A stretch of DNA of 64,000 nucleotides from Prauserella aidingensis (GCF_024171865.1 NZ_JAMTCN010000012.1:1-64000); one strand, 5' to 3'. Counted from the first letter of the stretch, positions 49,822-60,064 are shown. Translations and numbers: made by a program. The notes: generated by a model from the letters alone, not told the origin.

Positions 49822-50861
49822 CGGTGCACATCGACGTCCTGGATCCGCGCCGCGACCCGGAACCGGCCGACTGGGCTCGATTTGCCGCCGACCGGCACCT
49901 TCCGGCACCGTGGTCGTACCGGATGCTGCAGCTCGAGACCGCGTCGTCCCGCTGCCCGAACCTGCTGGTCGTCGCCCGTGACGCGGGTGAGCCGGTCGCC
50001 GCGCTGTCGGTGACCGTGGCCCGCCCCGGGGACCCGCACCGCCGCAGGCCGGTCGGCGGCATCGCGCGGTTCGCGCCCCGCCTCGCCGAGGTGCACCAAC
50101 CGTGGATGCCCGGCACGTCCGGCCGCGTGTTCGCGCCCGAGCTCGACACCGCGGCACGGCGCGCGATCACGCGCGCGGCCGAACGGGCCGTCGTGTCGTT
50201 CCTCGGCCCCGGCTGCGGCGGCGTGATCCACCGGTACGTCCGGGACGCCGAGCTCCCCGACGTCGGCGGCCGGGGCAGAGTGGTGCGCGACGCCGTGCCC
50301 ACGACCCTGTTGCGGAACGGGTTCGCCGATGTCGACGAGTGGGTCACCTCGCTCGCGCGCAGCAGGCGCCACAGCATCCGCGGCCAGCGGCGCAAGATTG
50401 CCGCCGATCCGTCGTTGACCATCCGATGTGGACGTGCGAGGGACGACGTCGCCGGGGCCGAACTGGCCACGCTCCTGCATACGCACCGGGCGAAGTTCGG
50501 CAGAGTGCCGCTCGACCTCCGTGGCGCCGTGACGGCCGAGTACCTGCACGAACTGGTGCGCAGATCCGACGTGGCCACGCTGACGTACCGGGACACCGAC
50601 TCCGGGCGGCTGCTCGCGTTCACCACCGTGCTCGACCACGTGGTGACGCCGCTGCACCAGCACTGGGCGGCCGTGCCGCCGGACAAGGGAGGCAAGCGGC
50701 ACCTGTACTTCGACGCCTACGCCAGGGTGGTCGGCTTCATGATCGACAACGACAGGCCGTCGATCTCGTCGGGACGCGGCATGCAGGACGTGAAGGGGTC
50801 GCTCGGGTTCGCGCCGCAACCGTTGCAGACGGTCATGGTCCCGCGGCCGGTGTGCCGATGA
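49818..50861 (+). CDS. GNAT-fold acyltransferase paralogue 3
   Basis: A 347-residue paralogue (start MTVHIDVLDPRRDPEPADW) most similar to paralogue 1: VDEWVTSLARSRRHSIRGQRRK in the middle, LTYRDTDSGRLLAFTT, HQHWAAVPPDKGG, then LYFDAYARVVGF and SSGRGMQDVKGSLGF. ATGA overlaps link it to the genes on both sides. Same predicted role as paralogue 1, with a presumably different donor or acceptor site. Confidence 0.8.
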   Translation: MTVHIDVLDPRRDPEPADWARFAADRHLPAPWSYRMLQLETASSRCPNLLVVARDAGEPVAALSVTVARPGDPHRRRPVGGIARFAPRLAEVHQPWMPGTSGRVFAPELDTAARRAITRAAERAVVSFLGPGCGGVIHRYVRDAELPDVGGRGRVVRDAVPTTLLRNGFADVDEWVTSLARSRRHSIRGQRRKIAADPSLTIRCGRARDDVAGAELATLLHTHRAKFGRVPLDLRGAVTAEYLHELVRRSDVATLTYRDTDSGRLLAFTTVLDHVVTPLHQHWAAVPPDKGGKRHLYFDAYARVVGFMIDNDRPSISSGRGMQDVKGSLGFAPQPLQTVMVPRPVCR

Positions 50862-51934
50862 CGGGGCCGTCGACCGAATACCGGGACCGCGCCCGCCGCC
50901 TGGCGGACCATGCGGCGACGAGCGCCGACCACGAGGTGCTCGACCCGCGGTTCGACCCCGAACCCGCCTACTGGCCACGTCTCCGGGCCGACGCAGGGCT
51001 GTACGCCGACTGGTCGTGGGAGGCGATGACGGCGCAGGCGTGGGCGGCCCGCACACCCCAGTACGTCACGGTGTTCCACGGCGACGACGGCCCGTGCGGC
51101 GTCGTGTGGGCCGCGTGGGTCGGGCCGCCGACCCGGCGTCACCGTTTCGCGCGCACGACACGCGGCGGACGTGTCGGAGGGCTCGACGTCCGGTCGCCGA
51201 ACAACGCCTCCGCGGCGGGCTGGTGGTTCGCCGACGGCGCGGCCCAGCGGCTGGTCACCGATTACGCCCCCGCGATACGCGGCACCCTCGGTACGGGGGC
51301 CCGGCTGCTGCTGGCCCGGCAGCTCGGTGACGCCGACGCCGCTGCCGTGCGTGCACCGCTGCGCATCGTGCGCGCCACCGAGCCGATCAGCGTGCTCGAC
51401 ACCGCCGGGTTCGAGTCCGTGGAGCAGTGGCGGTCCGGCCTGCGCGCGAGCCGGCGGCGCAGCCTGGAGCAGATCCGGCGGGCCGTCGCCGACGATCCCC
51501 GCCTGGAGGTTCGGGTCGGGTCGATGGCCGACGCCGATCCCGGCGAGGTCGCCGCGCTGTTGCGGTACAACGCGGAGAAACACCACGACGTACCGATCGT
51601 GCCGCTGCCGATGTTCACCGGCTACCTCGAGGCACTGTTGCGCAGACCGGACGTCATCGGGGTGCGCTACACCGACCCGGTCTCCGGTGCGCTCCGCGCG
51701 CTGGCGCTCGTCTTCGACCATCCGGAGTGGCCGGTGATGCGCTCGTGGTCGGTGCTGCCGCTCCACCGCGGAGGACGGCGGAACGTCTACTTCGACATGT
51801 ACGTCCAGGGTGTGCGCTTCGCGGTGACCTCCGGGAAACGGGGCCTCGTGCTGGGCAAGAAGATGGTGGACCTCAAACACACACTGGGCGCCAGGACGGT
51901 GTCCCAGCACGCCGCCCTCGTCCCGCTGCGGTGA
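50858..51934 (+). CDS. GNAT-fold acyltransferase paralogue 4
   Basis: A 358-residue paralogue with an N-terminal extension of about 25 residues before VLDPRFDPEPAYW. Central VEQWRSGLRASRRRSLEQIRR matches the Ser-Arg-Arg region. The QHWA motif is replaced by MRSWSVLPLHRGG, and the C-terminal signature reads VYFDMYVQGVRF ... LVLGKKMVDLKHTLGA. It is the most divergent of the set at these sites. ATG 50858 overlaps paralogue 3. Last gene of the operon, followed by a hairpin. Confidence 0.78.
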   Translation: MTGPSTEYRDRARRLADHAATSADHEVLDPRFDPEPAYWPRLRADAGLYADWSWEAMTAQAWAARTPQYVTVFHGDDGPCGVVWAAWVGPPTRRHRFARTTRGGRVGGLDVRSPNNASAAGWWFADGAAQRLVTDYAPAIRGTLGTGARLLLARQLGDADAAAVRAPLRIVRATEPISVLDTAGFESVEQWRSGLRASRRRSLEQIRRAVADDPRLEVRVGSMADADPGEVAALLRYNAEKHHDVPIVPLPMFTGYLEALLRRPDVIGVRYTDPVSGALRALALVFDHPEWPVMRSWSVLPLHRGGRRNVYFDMYVQGVRFAVTSGKRGLVLGKKMVDLKHTLGARTVSQHAALVPLR

Positions 51935-51983
51935 TCCACCGAACACGGGAACGGCGATGCGGCCGACCGTGGCGAGAGCCTGC

Positions 51984-52012
51984 CGGCGGGGGCACCGAGC
52001 ACGGCCCCGCCG
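51984..52012. terminator. Hairpin between the acyltransferase operon and acetate kinase
   Basis: CGGCGGGG (51984-51991) pairs with CCCCGCCG (52005-52012) across 13 bases, between convergent genes. Right boundary of the island. Confidence 0.45.
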
Positions 52013-52067
52013 TCGGCGTCCGCACCGGCCGGTGACGCCGCGTCCCCGCGGGTCGACGGCCACGGAG

Positions 52068-53177
52068 TCACGCACCGAGCGTGCGGCGGGTGTGGGCGGC
52101 GATCTCGACATCCTCCCGCGCGCCGACCACGAGAGTGCGTACGCCTGCGCCTGCCGCGGCGATGTCGGCGTCCTCGGCGACGGCCTCGTTGGCCGCCTCG
52201 TCCAGCTCCACACCGAGGTAGGCCAACCCGCCTGCCACCTCCGCACGCACGCGCGGGTTGTGCTCCCCCACACCGCCGGTGAACGCCAGCACGTCGATCC
52301 CACCCAGGCTGCCCGTCATCGCCGCGATCTCCCGTCGCAGCCGGTGGGTGTAAACCTCGAACGCCAACCGCGACGCGTCGCCCCCGGAGTCCATTCCGGA
52401 CATGACCTCGCGCATGTCCCCGGTGCCGCCCGCGAGTCCCGCGAGTCCGGACTCGAACTCCAGTGCATGCGACAGGGACTCGGCGTCGACACCCGCCTCC
52501 TGCTGCAGCCACAGCACCAGTCCCGGATCGACGCTGCCGGTGCGCGTCGCCATGACCAGGCCCGCCAGCGGCGTGAACCCCATCGTCGTGTCGACCGACC
52601 GCCCACCGGACACCGCGGCGAGCGACGCACCCGCCCCGAGGTGACACGACACGATCCGCAGCCGCTCGGCGGGCGTTCCGACCAGCTGCGACACGCGTCT
52701 CGTGACGTAGGCATGGGACAGGCCGTGGAATCCGTACCGGCGCAGCCCCCACCGGCGGTTCCACTCCGCGGGCAGCGCATACGTGGCGGCCGGCTCCGGG
52801 ATCGTGGCGTGGAACGCCGTGTCGAAACACGCCACCGCGGGGGTGTCCGACAGAACCCGCCGCAACGCGTCGATGCCCGCCACACCGCGCGGCTGATGCA
52901 GCGGCGCCAGCTCGGCCAACGCGGCGACCTCGTCGCGCACCTCGTCGTCGACCCGCACCGGCTCACGGAAGCGCCGTCCACCATGGACTATCCGGTGCCC
53001 CACGGCGTCCACGGCGGACAACCCGTGGACGAACCGTTCCAGCTCCGCCGTGTCCTCCCCGTCCCAGTCGTCGAGGTCGAGAGTGTCGACCACCTCGTCG
53101 GCGGCGTCGAGCAGCCGCACCTTCAGGCTCGACGACCCGGCGTTGACCACCAGGACGTGGTCCGGCCGTCCCGTCAC
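52068..53177 (-). CDS. ackA: Acetate kinase
   Basis: A 369-residue ASKHA-fold kinase that makes ATP and acetate from acetyl phosphate. It has the phosphate-1 motif [78 protein letters not shown] and adenosine motif [10 protein letters not shown]. Length is slightly short of the usual 395-400 but all motifs are present. GTG 53177 overlaps the phosphoketolase TGA as GTGA, so the two enzymes are made together: phosphoketolase supplies the acetyl phosphate. Confidence 0.95.
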   Translation of the reverse strand: MTGRPDHVLVVNAGSSSLKVRLLDAADEVVDTLDLDDWDGEDTAELERFVHGLSAVDAVGHRIVHGGRRFREPVRVDDEVRDEVAALAELAPLHQPRGVAGIDALRRVLSDTPAVACFDTAFHATIPEPAATYALPAEWNRRWGLRRYGFHGLSHAYVTRRVSQLVGTPAERLRIVSCHLGAGASLAAVSGGRSVDTTMGFTPLAGLVMATRTGSVDPGLVLWLQQEAGVDAESLSHALEFESGLAGLAGGTGDMREVMSGMDSGGDASRLAFEVYTHRLRREIAAMTGSLGGIDVLAFTGGVGEHNPRVRAEVAGGLAYLGVELDEAANEAVAEDADIAAAGAGVRTLVVGAREDVEIAAHTRRTLGA

Positions 53178-55558
53178 GACGGCCAGACCCAGTCCCGCAC
53201 CTCGGGCAGGTCGTCGCCGCGGGCCCGCGTCCACGCACCGTGCCGCGTGCGCGTGTCGGCCATGTCCTGCCGCAGCCACGCCGCCGGCGTCCCGAGGCCC
53301 GGCACCCGGTCGAGCACGTCGATGACCAGCCGGAACCGGTCCATGTCGTTGCGCACGAGCATGTCGAACGGCGTCGTGGTCGTGCCCTCCTCCTTGTAAC
53401 CGCGGACGTGGATGTTCCGATGGTTGTTCCGCCGATAGGTCAGCCGGTGGATCAGCCACGGATAGCCGTGATAGGCGAACAACACCGGCCGGTCCGTCGT
53501 GAACAACGCGTCGAACTCCGCGGACGTCATCCCGTGCGGATGTTCGCCCGCCGGTTGCAGCCGCATCAGGTCGACGACGTTGACCACGCGCACCTTCAGG
53601 TCGGGCAGCCGCTCCCGCAGGATCGACGTCGCGGCCAGCACCTCCAACGTCGGCGCGTCACCGGCGCACGCCAGCACCACGTCCGGCTCTCCACCGTCGT
53701 CGGAACTGGCCCACTCCCAGATGCCCGCGCCCCGGGTGCAGTGCAGCACCGCGTCGTCCATGCCGAGCCACTCCGGCGTCTGGTTCTTTCCCGCCACCAC
53801 CACGTTGACGTAGTCGCGGCTGCGCAGACAGTGGTCCGCGACCGACAGCAACGTGTTCGTGTCCGGCGGCAGATACACGCGGATGATCTCGGCCTTCTTG
53901 TTCATCACGTGGTCGATAAAGCCCGGGTCCTGGTGCGAGAACCCGTTGTGGTCCTGCCGCCACACGTGCGAGGTGAGCAGGTAGTTCAACGACGCGACCG
54001 GCCGGCGCCAGTCGAGCTGCTTGCTCGTCTTGAGCCACTTCGCGTGCTGGTTGAACATCGAGTCGACGATGTGGATGAACGCCTCGTAGCACGAGAACAC
54101 CCCGTGCCTGCCCGTGAGCAGATACCCCTCGAGCAGACCCTGGCACACGTGCTCGGACAACATCTCGATGACGCGACCGTCGCGGGCCAGCTGCTCGTCG
54201 GTGTCCAGCAGCTCGCCGAGCCACTGCTTCCCGGTCACCTCGTAGACCGCGTCCAGCCGGTTCGACGCGGTCTCGTCCGGGCCGAACAACCGAAAGTTGC
54301 GACGGTCGTCGTTGTCGCGCATCACGTCACGCAGCCACCGGCCGAGCACGCGCGTCGGCTCGGACGTCGCCGCGCCCGGGGTCGTGACCTCGGATCCGTA
54401 GTCACGGAAGTCCGGCAGCCGCAACGGTTTCAGCAGCCGCCCGCCGTTGGCGTGCGGATTCGCTCCCATGCGGCGATCGCCCGCGGGAGCCTGCGCGATC
54501 AGCTCGGGACGGGGCGTGCCGCGTGCGTCGAACAGCTCGTCGGGCCGGTACGACCGCAGCCACGACTCGAGCTGCTCGCGGTGCTCGGGATTGTCCCGCA
54601 CCCCGGCCAACGGGACCTGGTGCGACCGCCACGTGTCCTCGACCGGCACACCGTCCACCTCGGACGGACCGGTCCAGCCCTTGGGGGTCCGCAGCACCAG
54701 AAGCGGCCACTGTGGACGTCCGGTGAGTTCGCCCTGTCTCGCACCGTGCTGAATCAGCTCGATCTCGCCCGCGACGCGGTCGAGCGCGGCGGCCATGTCC
54801 CGATGCATCGTCGCCGGATCGTCGCCTTCGACGTAGTAGGGCACGTAGCCGCAGCCGCGGAGCAACGCATCGAGCTCCTCCCGCGGGATGCGCGCGAGGA
54901 TCGCCGGGTTGGCGATCTTGTAGCCGTTGAGGTGCAGGATCGGCAGCACCGCGCCGTCGGTGGCGGGGTTCAGGAACTTGTTGATGTGCCAGCTCGTGGC
55001 CAGTGGGCCGGTCTCGGCCTCCCCGTCCCCGACGACGCACGCGACCAGCAGATCCGGATTGTCGAGCGCCGCGCCGTAGGCGTGGGCGAGCGAGTAGCCG
55101 AGCTCACCGCCCTCGTGGATCGACCCCGGCGTTTCCGCCGCCACGTGACTCGGCACGCCGCCGGGGAACGAGAACTCGCGGAACAGCCTGCGCATGCCGT
55201 CCTCGTCCTGCCCGACCGCGGGATAGGCCTCGGGGTAGGTGCCTTCGAGCCAGCTGTTCGCGAGCAGACCGGGACCGCCGTGGCCGGGGCCGATGACGTA
55301 CATGACGTTGCTGTCGCGCCGCCGGATCATCCGGTTCAGATGCGCGTAGACGAAGTTCAGACCGGGCGTGGTACCCCAATGCCCCAGCAGCCGCGGCTTG
55401 ATGTGCTCGACGCGCAGCGGCTCCCGCAACAACGGGTTGTCGAGCAGGTAGATCTGCCCCACGGACAGGTAGTTCGCCGCGCGCCAGTAGGCGTCCAGTG
55501 CGGTCAGCTCGTCGTCGTGCAGCGGATGGACATCGGTCGCGATCGCCTGTCCGGCCAT
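53174..55558 (-). CDS. xfp: Xylulose-5-phosphate/fructose-6-phosphate phosphoketolase
   Basis: A 794-residue thiamine-diphosphate enzyme splitting xylulose 5-phosphate (or fructose 6-phosphate) into acetyl phosphate and an aldose phosphate. Recognisable are [15 protein letters not shown], the signature [18 protein letters not shown]-binding [43 protein letters not shown], and [14 protein letters not shown]. Length matches the family. Coupled to ackA, it forms the phosphoketolase shunt. ATG 55558 is the first Met of the conserved N-terminus. Confidence 0.96.
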   Translation of the reverse strand: MAGQAIATDVHPLHDDELTALDAYWRAANYLSVGQIYLLDNPLLREPLRVEHIKPRLLGHWGTTPGLNFVYAHLNRMIRRRDSNVMYVIGPGHGGPGLLANSWLEGTYPEAYPAVGQDEDGMRRLFREFSFPGGVPSHVAAETPGSIHEGGELGYSLAHAYGAALDNPDLLVACVVGDGEAETGPLATSWHINKFLNPATDGAVLPILHLNGYKIANPAILARIPREELDALLRGCGYVPYYVEGDDPATMHRDMAAALDRVAGEIELIQHGARQGELTGRPQWPLLVLRTPKGWTGPSEVDGVPVEDTWRSHQVPLAGVRDNPEHREQLESWLRSYRPDELFDARGTPRPELIAQAPAGDRRMGANPHANGGRLLKPLRLPDFRDYGSEVTTPGAATSEPTRVLGRWLRDVMRDNDDRRNFRLFGPDETASNRLDAVYEVTGKQWLGELLDTDEQLARDGRVIEMLSEHVCQGLLEGYLLTGRHGVFSCYEAFIHIVDSMFNQHAKWLKTSKQLDWRRPVASLNYLLTSHVWRQDHNGFSHQDPGFIDHVMNKKAEIIRVYLPPDTNTLLSVADHCLRSRDYVNVVVAGKNQTPEWLGMDDAVLHCTRGAGIWEWASSDDGGEPDVVLACAGDAPTLEVLAATSILRERLPDLKVRVVNVVDLMRLQPAGEHPHGMTSAEFDALFTTDRPVLFAYHGYPWLIHRLTYRRNNHRNIHVRGYKEEGTTTTPFDMLVRNDMDRFRLVIDVLDRVPGLGTPAAWLRQDMADTRTRHGAWTRARGDDLPEVRDWVWPS

Positions 55559-55685
55559 GTCGGGTCCCCTCGCGGTCGGGTTCGGCCAGGTCGCCGCCGG
55601 GTACCCGAACGCTGCCGCGACTCAACCCGGACGGCCGCAGGCGTGGCCCGATCGGAGGCCGCCGCGTCCCGCCTCGCCGGGGACG

Positions 55686-55901
55686 TCAGTCGTCGCCGCC
55701 CTCGCCGCCTTCACCTTCGTCACCGCCGCCTTCGTCACCGCCTTCGTTCTCGCCGCCTTCGCCGCCCTCGTCGTCGCCGTACTGGCCGCCGCCGTTCTCC
55801 TCCTGCTGGTTGCCGTCCTCCTCGACGGGTTCGTCGCAGGCGGCCACCGCACCCAGCGCGCTGACCGCGGCCAGCGCGGCGAGCGTCTTCCTGATCCTCA
55901 T
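55686..55901 (-). CDS. Small lipoprotein with acidic Gly/Glu/Asp-rich tail
   Basis: A 71-residue predicted lipoprotein. MRIRKTLAALAAVSALGAVAAC is a typical signal peptide with the lipobox cysteine at residue 22. After DEPVEEDGNQQEENGGG the rest is almost entirely Gly, Glu and Asp (repeats like EGGEGGENEGGDEGGGDEG), with no hydrophobic core. It would be an anchored, disordered polyanion outside the membrane. It lies between the GntR gene and phosphoketolase on the same strand. Cation binding is a guess; the family is not recognised. Confidence 0.65.
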   Translation of the reverse strand: MRIRKTLAALAAVSALGAVAACDEPVEEDGNQQEENGGGQYGDDEGGEGGENEGGDEGGGDEGEGGEGGDD

Positions 55902-55949
55902 GCGGGCCAGCGTACGGCCATCACGGCCGTTCCACAGGGGTTCGCGGAG

Positions 55950-56672
55950 TCAATCCTCGGGACGACGGTCGACGTGCCTGCCGAGCAGCTCTCCGGCGTG
56001 CCGGATGTGCTCCTGCATCGCGGTGCGCGCCGCCTCCGCGTCACGCGCGTGGAGTGCGTCCAGGATCGGGTAGTGGTCGTCGACGGAGGCCTGCACCCAG
56101 CCGTCGATCGTCTCGTAGTACCGCGACGGCGTGTGCTTGACGGCCTGGCCGAGAAACCGGGTCAGCTTCGGCGACCGGCCCGCCATCGCGAGCAGGTGGT
56201 GGAACCGGTGGTTGAGGTCCTCGATCTCGTCGAGCCTGCCGTCGGCGAGCGCGCCAGCGAGCCCGCGCTGCAGCTCGTCGAGAGTGGCGAGATCGTCGTC
56301 GGACAGCCGCGGTGTGGCACGCGCCGCGAGTTCGCCCTCCAACTGGGCCTGCACCCAGAACAGGTCGCGCACGTCGTCTCCCGACAGCGGGGCGACCATG
56401 AACCCGCGGCGCGGTTCCAACTGCAGCAACCCCTCGGCGCGCAACGTCAACAGCCCCTCGCGCACCGGCGTGACGCTGATGCCCAGGTCGCCCGCCACCT
56501 GGTCGAGCCGCACGAACTCGGGGAACCGCAACTGCCCGGACATGATCAGCTCCCGCACGTGCGCCGCGACCTGGTCGGGCAGTGACCGCTTCCCCCGGGT
56601 GCGCTGCGTCCGCTCCCCCGCCGCAGGCTCTCCCCTCGACGTCTTCCCTCGCGACGTGTCCGCCTTGGCCAT
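55950..56672 (-). CDS. GntR-family (FCD/FadR-like) transcriptional regulator
   Basis: A 240-residue regulator. Following a charged N-terminal arm, the winged helix (SLPDQVAAHVRELIMSGQLRFPEFVRLDQVAGDLGISVTPVREGLLTL) leads to an all-helical FCD effector domain with the metal/ligand histidines in LNHRFHHLLAMA, DDHYPIL and AMQEHIRHAG. I prefer ATG 56672, preceded by GAGG at 6 bases, to GTG 56684. It is divergent from the CoA-transferase operon and most likely controls it in response to a carboxylic acid or CoA ester. Confidence 0.9.
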   Translation of the reverse strand: MAKADTSRGKTSRGEPAAGERTQRTRGKRSLPDQVAAHVRELIMSGQLRFPEFVRLDQVAGDLGISVTPVREGLLTLRAEGLLQLEPRRGFMVAPLSGDDVRDLFWVQAQLEGELAARATPRLSDDDLATLDELQRGLAGALADGRLDEIEDLNHRFHHLLAMAGRSPKLTRFLGQAVKHTPSRYYETIDGWVQASVDDHYPILDALHARDAEAARTAMQEHIRHAGELLGRHVDRRPED

Positions 56673-56715
56673 GGCCCGCCTCACTCACATCCGTCGAGCT
56701 TCCGCTCTTCCCCAG

Positions 56716-56745
56716 ATCATATATTTGGGCTATAAAAAATGGAAA
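56716..56745. promoter_or_regulatory. AT-rich box between GntR gene and CoA-transferase operon
   Basis: A 30-base patch, roughly three-quarters A/T, in otherwise very GC-rich DNA, with a loose symmetry (ATATATTTGGGCTATAAAA). It is the only AT-rich block in the 149-base divergent gap and probably contains the promoters and GntR operator. Minus-strand TTTCCA-N16-TATATG is one candidate promoter. Confidence 0.4.
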
Positions 56746-56821
56746 GCACGCCGCCTGCACCGTTGGAGGTCGAGCACATGCCCAGTGCGCCCCCGCGCCC
56801 GGTCGACACCGGATCACGGGC

Positions 56822-58048
56822 ATGACGGCACCCGGCCCGGCCTCCCGGCCACTCGACGGACTCCACGTGGTCGAATGCGCGAGTTTCGTGGCGGGCCCCT
56901 CCGGAGGCATGGCACTCGCCCGACTCGGCGCCGACGTACTGCGCGTCGACCCGCCCGGCGGCGGGGGCGACTTCCACCGCTGGCCGGTCGACGCCCACGG
57001 CACGAGCCTGTACTGGGCGAACCTCAACAAGGGCAAACGGTCCCTCGCCCTCGACTACCGCTCCCCCGAAGGCCGGGACCTGCTCGTCGCACTGGCCACC
57101 GAGCCGGGCCCCGACGCCGGGATCTACCTCGACAACGTCGCGGGCCGCGCCCGGCTGACGTCCGACGAGCTGTCGGCCCGGCGGGCCGATGCGATCCACG
57201 TGCACGTCGAGGGCATGGCGGGCGGCAGACCCGGCGTCGACTACACCGTCAACGCCGCCGTGGGCGTTCCCGACCTCACCGGCCCTCCCGATCACGCCGC
57301 ACCGGTCAACCACGCCCTGCCCGCCTGGGACTTCCTGTGCGGCCAGTACGCGGTGACCGCGATCCTCGCGGCGCTGCACCGCCGCACACGCACGGGCGAG
57401 GGGACGTCGTCGACCATCGCGCTGTCCGACGTGGCCCTGTCGGCCGTCGGCGACCTCGGCTGGCTCGCCGAAGCCCACCGGGCCGGCCGCGCGCGGGAAC
57501 GCATCGGCAACCACACCTACGGCAGCTTCGGCGTCGACTTCGCCACGGCCGACGACCGGCGGGTCATCGTCGTCGCGCTCACCACCGGACAGTGGCGCGC
57601 GCTCTGCACCGCCACCGGCACCACGGAGGTCTTCGCCGCGCTCGAACCCGCGCTCAGCGCCGATCTGGCCGACGAGTCCGACCGCTACCGGTTCCGCGAG
57701 ACGATCGAGGCGATCCTGCGGCCGTGGTTCGCCGCGCGCCCGTACGACGAGGTCGCCCGCCTGCTGGACGAGGCCCGCGTGCTGTGGGGCCCGTACCGCG
57801 ACATGGCCGAGGCCGCCCGGCTGGCGCTCGACGACCCCTCGTCGGTCGTGCGGGAGATCGACCAGCCCGGCGTCGGCCCGATGGCCGCCACGGCCGGCCC
57901 CGTCCGCACCGGCGGTGAACCCGCGCCGCCGCACCCGGCACCGGCTCTTGGAGCCGACACCGAGGCCGTGCTGAGCGAACGTCTCGGCCTGGGCTCCGCC
58001 GAGATCGGCAGGCTCCGCGACGCCGGAATCGTCGCGGGCCCCGCATGA
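56822..58048 (+). CDS. 2-methylfumaryl-CoA isomerase-like (Mct) class III CoA-transferase
   Basis: A 408-residue CaiB-fold protein that matches, from memory, Chloroflexus Mct (mesaconyl-CoA C1-C4 CoA transferase) across its length: [24 protein letters not shown], the [10 protein letters not shown] and [13 protein letters not shown] motifs, [26 protein letters not shown] with the catalytic Asp170, and the C-terminal [13 protein letters not shown]. Mct moves CoA within mesaconate; general CaiB enzymes transfer between acids. ATG 56822 is chosen as it begins just before the conserved [10 protein letters not shown] strand. First gene of a four-gene operon with SDR, thiolase and acyl-CoA dehydrogenase. 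Confidence 0.82.
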   Translation: MTAPGPASRPLDGLHVVECASFVAGPSGGMALARLGADVLRVDPPGGGGDFHRWPVDAHGTSLYWANLNKGKRSLALDYRSPEGRDLLVALATEPGPDAGIYLDNVAGRARLTSDELSARRADAIHVHVEGMAGGRPGVDYTVNAAVGVPDLTGPPDHAAPVNHALPAWDFLCGQYAVTAILAALHRRTRTGEGTSSTIALSDVALSAVGDLGWLAEAHRAGRARERIGNHTYGSFGVDFATADDRRVIVVALTTGQWRALCTATGTTEVFAALEPALSADLADESDRYRFRETIEAILRPWFAARPYDEVARLLDEARVLWGPYRDMAEAARLALDDPSSVVREIDQPGVGPMAATAGPVRTGGEPAPPHPAPALGADTEAVLSERLGLGSAEIGRLRDAGIVAGPA

Positions 58049-58830
58049 ACGCCGCGCCACCACCCGAACAGAAGGGACATCGTCACCACATGGGTCTGCT
58101 CGAGGGAAAGGTCGCCGTGATCACCGGCGCCGCACAGGGCATCGGTTTCGCCATCGCCGAACGGTTCGTCGCCGACGGCGCGCGCGTGGTCGTCGGCGAC
58201 ATCGACGAGGCCGCGGCCACGACCGCGGCGGAGAAACTCGGCGGCTCCGCCGTCGCCGTGGGCGTGCGCTGCGACGTCACGTCGGCCGACGACACCGGCG
58301 CACTCCTCGCCACCGCCACCGAGCGCTTCGGCGCACTCGACGTGCTGGTCAACAACGCGGGCATCACCCGCGACGCCACGATGCGGACGATGACCGAGGA
58401 GCAGTTCGACCAGGTCATCGACGTCCACCTGAAGGGCACGTGGAACGGCCTGCGGAAGGCGTCCGCGATCATGCGCGCCCAGCAGCGCGGCGCGATCGTC
58501 AACATCTCGTCGCTGTCCGGCAAGGTCGGCATGGCGGGCCAGACCAACTACTCCGCGGCCAAGGCCGGCATCGTCGGCATGAGCAAGGCTGCGGGCAAGG
58601 AAATGGCCCATCACGGCGTGCGCGTCAACGCGATCCAGCCGGGGCTGATCCGCTCGGCGATGACGGACGCCATGCCCGAGCACGTGTGGGAGGGGAAGAT
58701 GGCCGAGATCCCCATGCAGCGGCCCGGCGAGGTGTCCGAGGTGGCGAGTGTGGCCCTGTTCCTCGCCTCCGACCTGTCGTCCTACATGACCGGGGCCGTC
58801 CTCGAGGTCACCGGCGGGAGGTTCATGTGA
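58045..58830 (+). CDS. SDR-family 3-oxoacyl reductase / 3-hydroxyacyl-CoA dehydrogenase (FabG-like)
   Basis: A classical short-chain dehydrogenase: [42 protein letters not shown], and [11 protein letters not shown] with Tyr-x3-Lys. It ends with [17 protein letters not shown] 58045 overlaps the CoA-transferase stop (ATGA) and gives 261 residues. ATG 58090 (MGLLEGK) matches family N-termini better but its AGAAGGGA is 13 bases away, so either start is possible. Probable beta-oxidation-type hydroxyacyl-CoA oxidation before the thiolase. Confidence 0.87.
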   Translation: MNAAPPPEQKGHRHHMGLLEGKVAVITGAAQGIGFAIAERFVADGARVVVGDIDEAAATTAAEKLGGSAVAVGVRCDVTSADDTGALLATATERFGALDVLVNNAGITRDATMRTMTEEQFDQVIDVHLKGTWNGLRKASAIMRAQQRGAIVNISSLSGKVGMAGQTNYSAAKAGIVGMSKAAGKEMAHHGVRVNAIQPGLIRSAMTDAMPEHVWEGKMAEIPMQRPGEVSEVASVALFLASDLSSYMTGAVLEVTGGRFM

Positions 58831-60059
58831 TGAGCACCGGAACGGCGCGTGAGGCCGTGGTCTGCGAACCGGTCCGCACTCCGATCGGCCGGTTCGGCGG
58901 TTCCCTGCGACCGGTGAGCGCCGCCGACCTCGGCGAAACCGCCCTGCGAGGCCTGCTGGACCGCAGCGGGGTCTCTCCGGAGGCGATCGACGACGTCGTG
59001 CTGGGGCACTGCTACCCGACGAGCGAGGCACCCGCCATCGGCCGCGTGGTCGCGCTCAACGCGGGACTGCCGATCTCGACCGGCGGCATGCAGGTCGACC
59101 GCCGCTGCGGCTCCGGTCTGCAGTCGGTGCTGCAGGCCGCGATGCAGGTGCAGAGCGGTGCGAGCGAGGTGGTCGTGGCCGGCGGCGCCGAGAGCATGAG
59201 CAACGTGGCGTTCTACTCCACCGAGATGCGCTGGGGCGTCAGGGGATCCGGCGTGATGCTGGAGGACGGGCTCGCACGAGGCCGCATCACCGCGGGCGGC
59301 CGGAATCACCCCGTGCCGGGCGGCATGCTGGAGACCGCCGAGAACCTGCGCCGCGAGTACGCCATCCCGCGGGAGGAACAGGACCGGCTTGCGCTGACCT
59401 CCCACCGACGAGCCGTGGCGGCACAACGATCGGGTGTGTTCGCCGAGGAGATCGTTCCGGTGACCGTCCGCACGCGCAAGAGCGAGTCCGTCGTGGATAC
59501 CGACGAGCACCCTCGTGCCGACGCCTCCCCCGACACGTTGGGCGGGCTGAAACCCGTCCTCGGTGAACAGGACCCGGACGCGACCGTCACCGCGGGCAAT
59601 GCGAGCGGGCAGAACGACGCGGCCGCGATGTGCCTCGTCACGCACCCCGACAAGGCCGCCGAACTGGGCCTGCGGCCACTGGTACGCATCGTGTCCTGGG
59701 CCGTCGCCGGGGTGCCGCCGGAGACGATGGGCATCGGCCCCGTCCCGGCCTCGCAGCAGGCACTGGACCGCGCCGGGCTCGCGATGTCCGACATGGACCT
59801 CATCGAACTCAACGAGGCCTTCGCCGCACAGGTGCTCGCGTGCACGCGCGAGTGGAAGTTCGGCGACGGCGACTTCGACCGGCTCAACGTCCACGGGTCC
59901 GGCATCTCGCTCGGCCACCCCGTCGGCGCGACCGGTACGCGCATCCTCACCACGCTCGCCCGCGAGATGGACCGCCGAGAGGTGCGCTACGGACTGGAGA
60001 CGATGTGCATCGGCGGCGGGCAGGGCCTGGCCGCGGTCGTCGAACGTGCGACCGGCTGA
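58830..60059 (+). CDS. Acetyl-CoA C-acyltransferase (thiolase)
   Basis: A 409-residue biosynthetic/degradative thiolase: acyl Cys93 in VDRRCGSGLQSV, VVVAGGAESMSN, LIELNEAFAAQV, HGSGISLGHPVGATGTRIL with catalytic His, and the second Cys in TMCIGGGQGLA. ATG 58830 follows GGGAGG by 8 bases and overlaps the SDR stop by one base; GTG 58827 is an in-frame alternative. It is the last of three tightly coupled genes, before a strong hairpin. Confidence 0.93.
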   Translation: MSTGTAREAVVCEPVRTPIGRFGGSLRPVSAADLGETALRGLLDRSGVSPEAIDDVVLGHCYPTSEAPAIGRVVALNAGLPISTGGMQVDRRCGSGLQSVLQAAMQVQSGASEVVVAGGAESMSNVAFYSTEMRWGVRGSGVMLEDGLARGRITAGGRNHPVPGGMLETAENLRREYAIPREEQDRLALTSHRRAVAAQRSGVFAEEIVPVTVRTRKSESVVDTDEHPRADASPDTLGGLKPVLGEQDPDATVTAGNASGQNDAAAMCLVTHPDKAAELGLRPLVRIVSWAVAGVPPETMGIGPVPASQQALDRAGLAMSDMDLIELNEAFAAQVLACTREWKFGDGDFDRLNVHGSGISLGHPVGATGTRILTTLAREMDRREVRYGLETMCIGGGQGLAAVVERATG

Positions 60060-60064
60060 CGACG

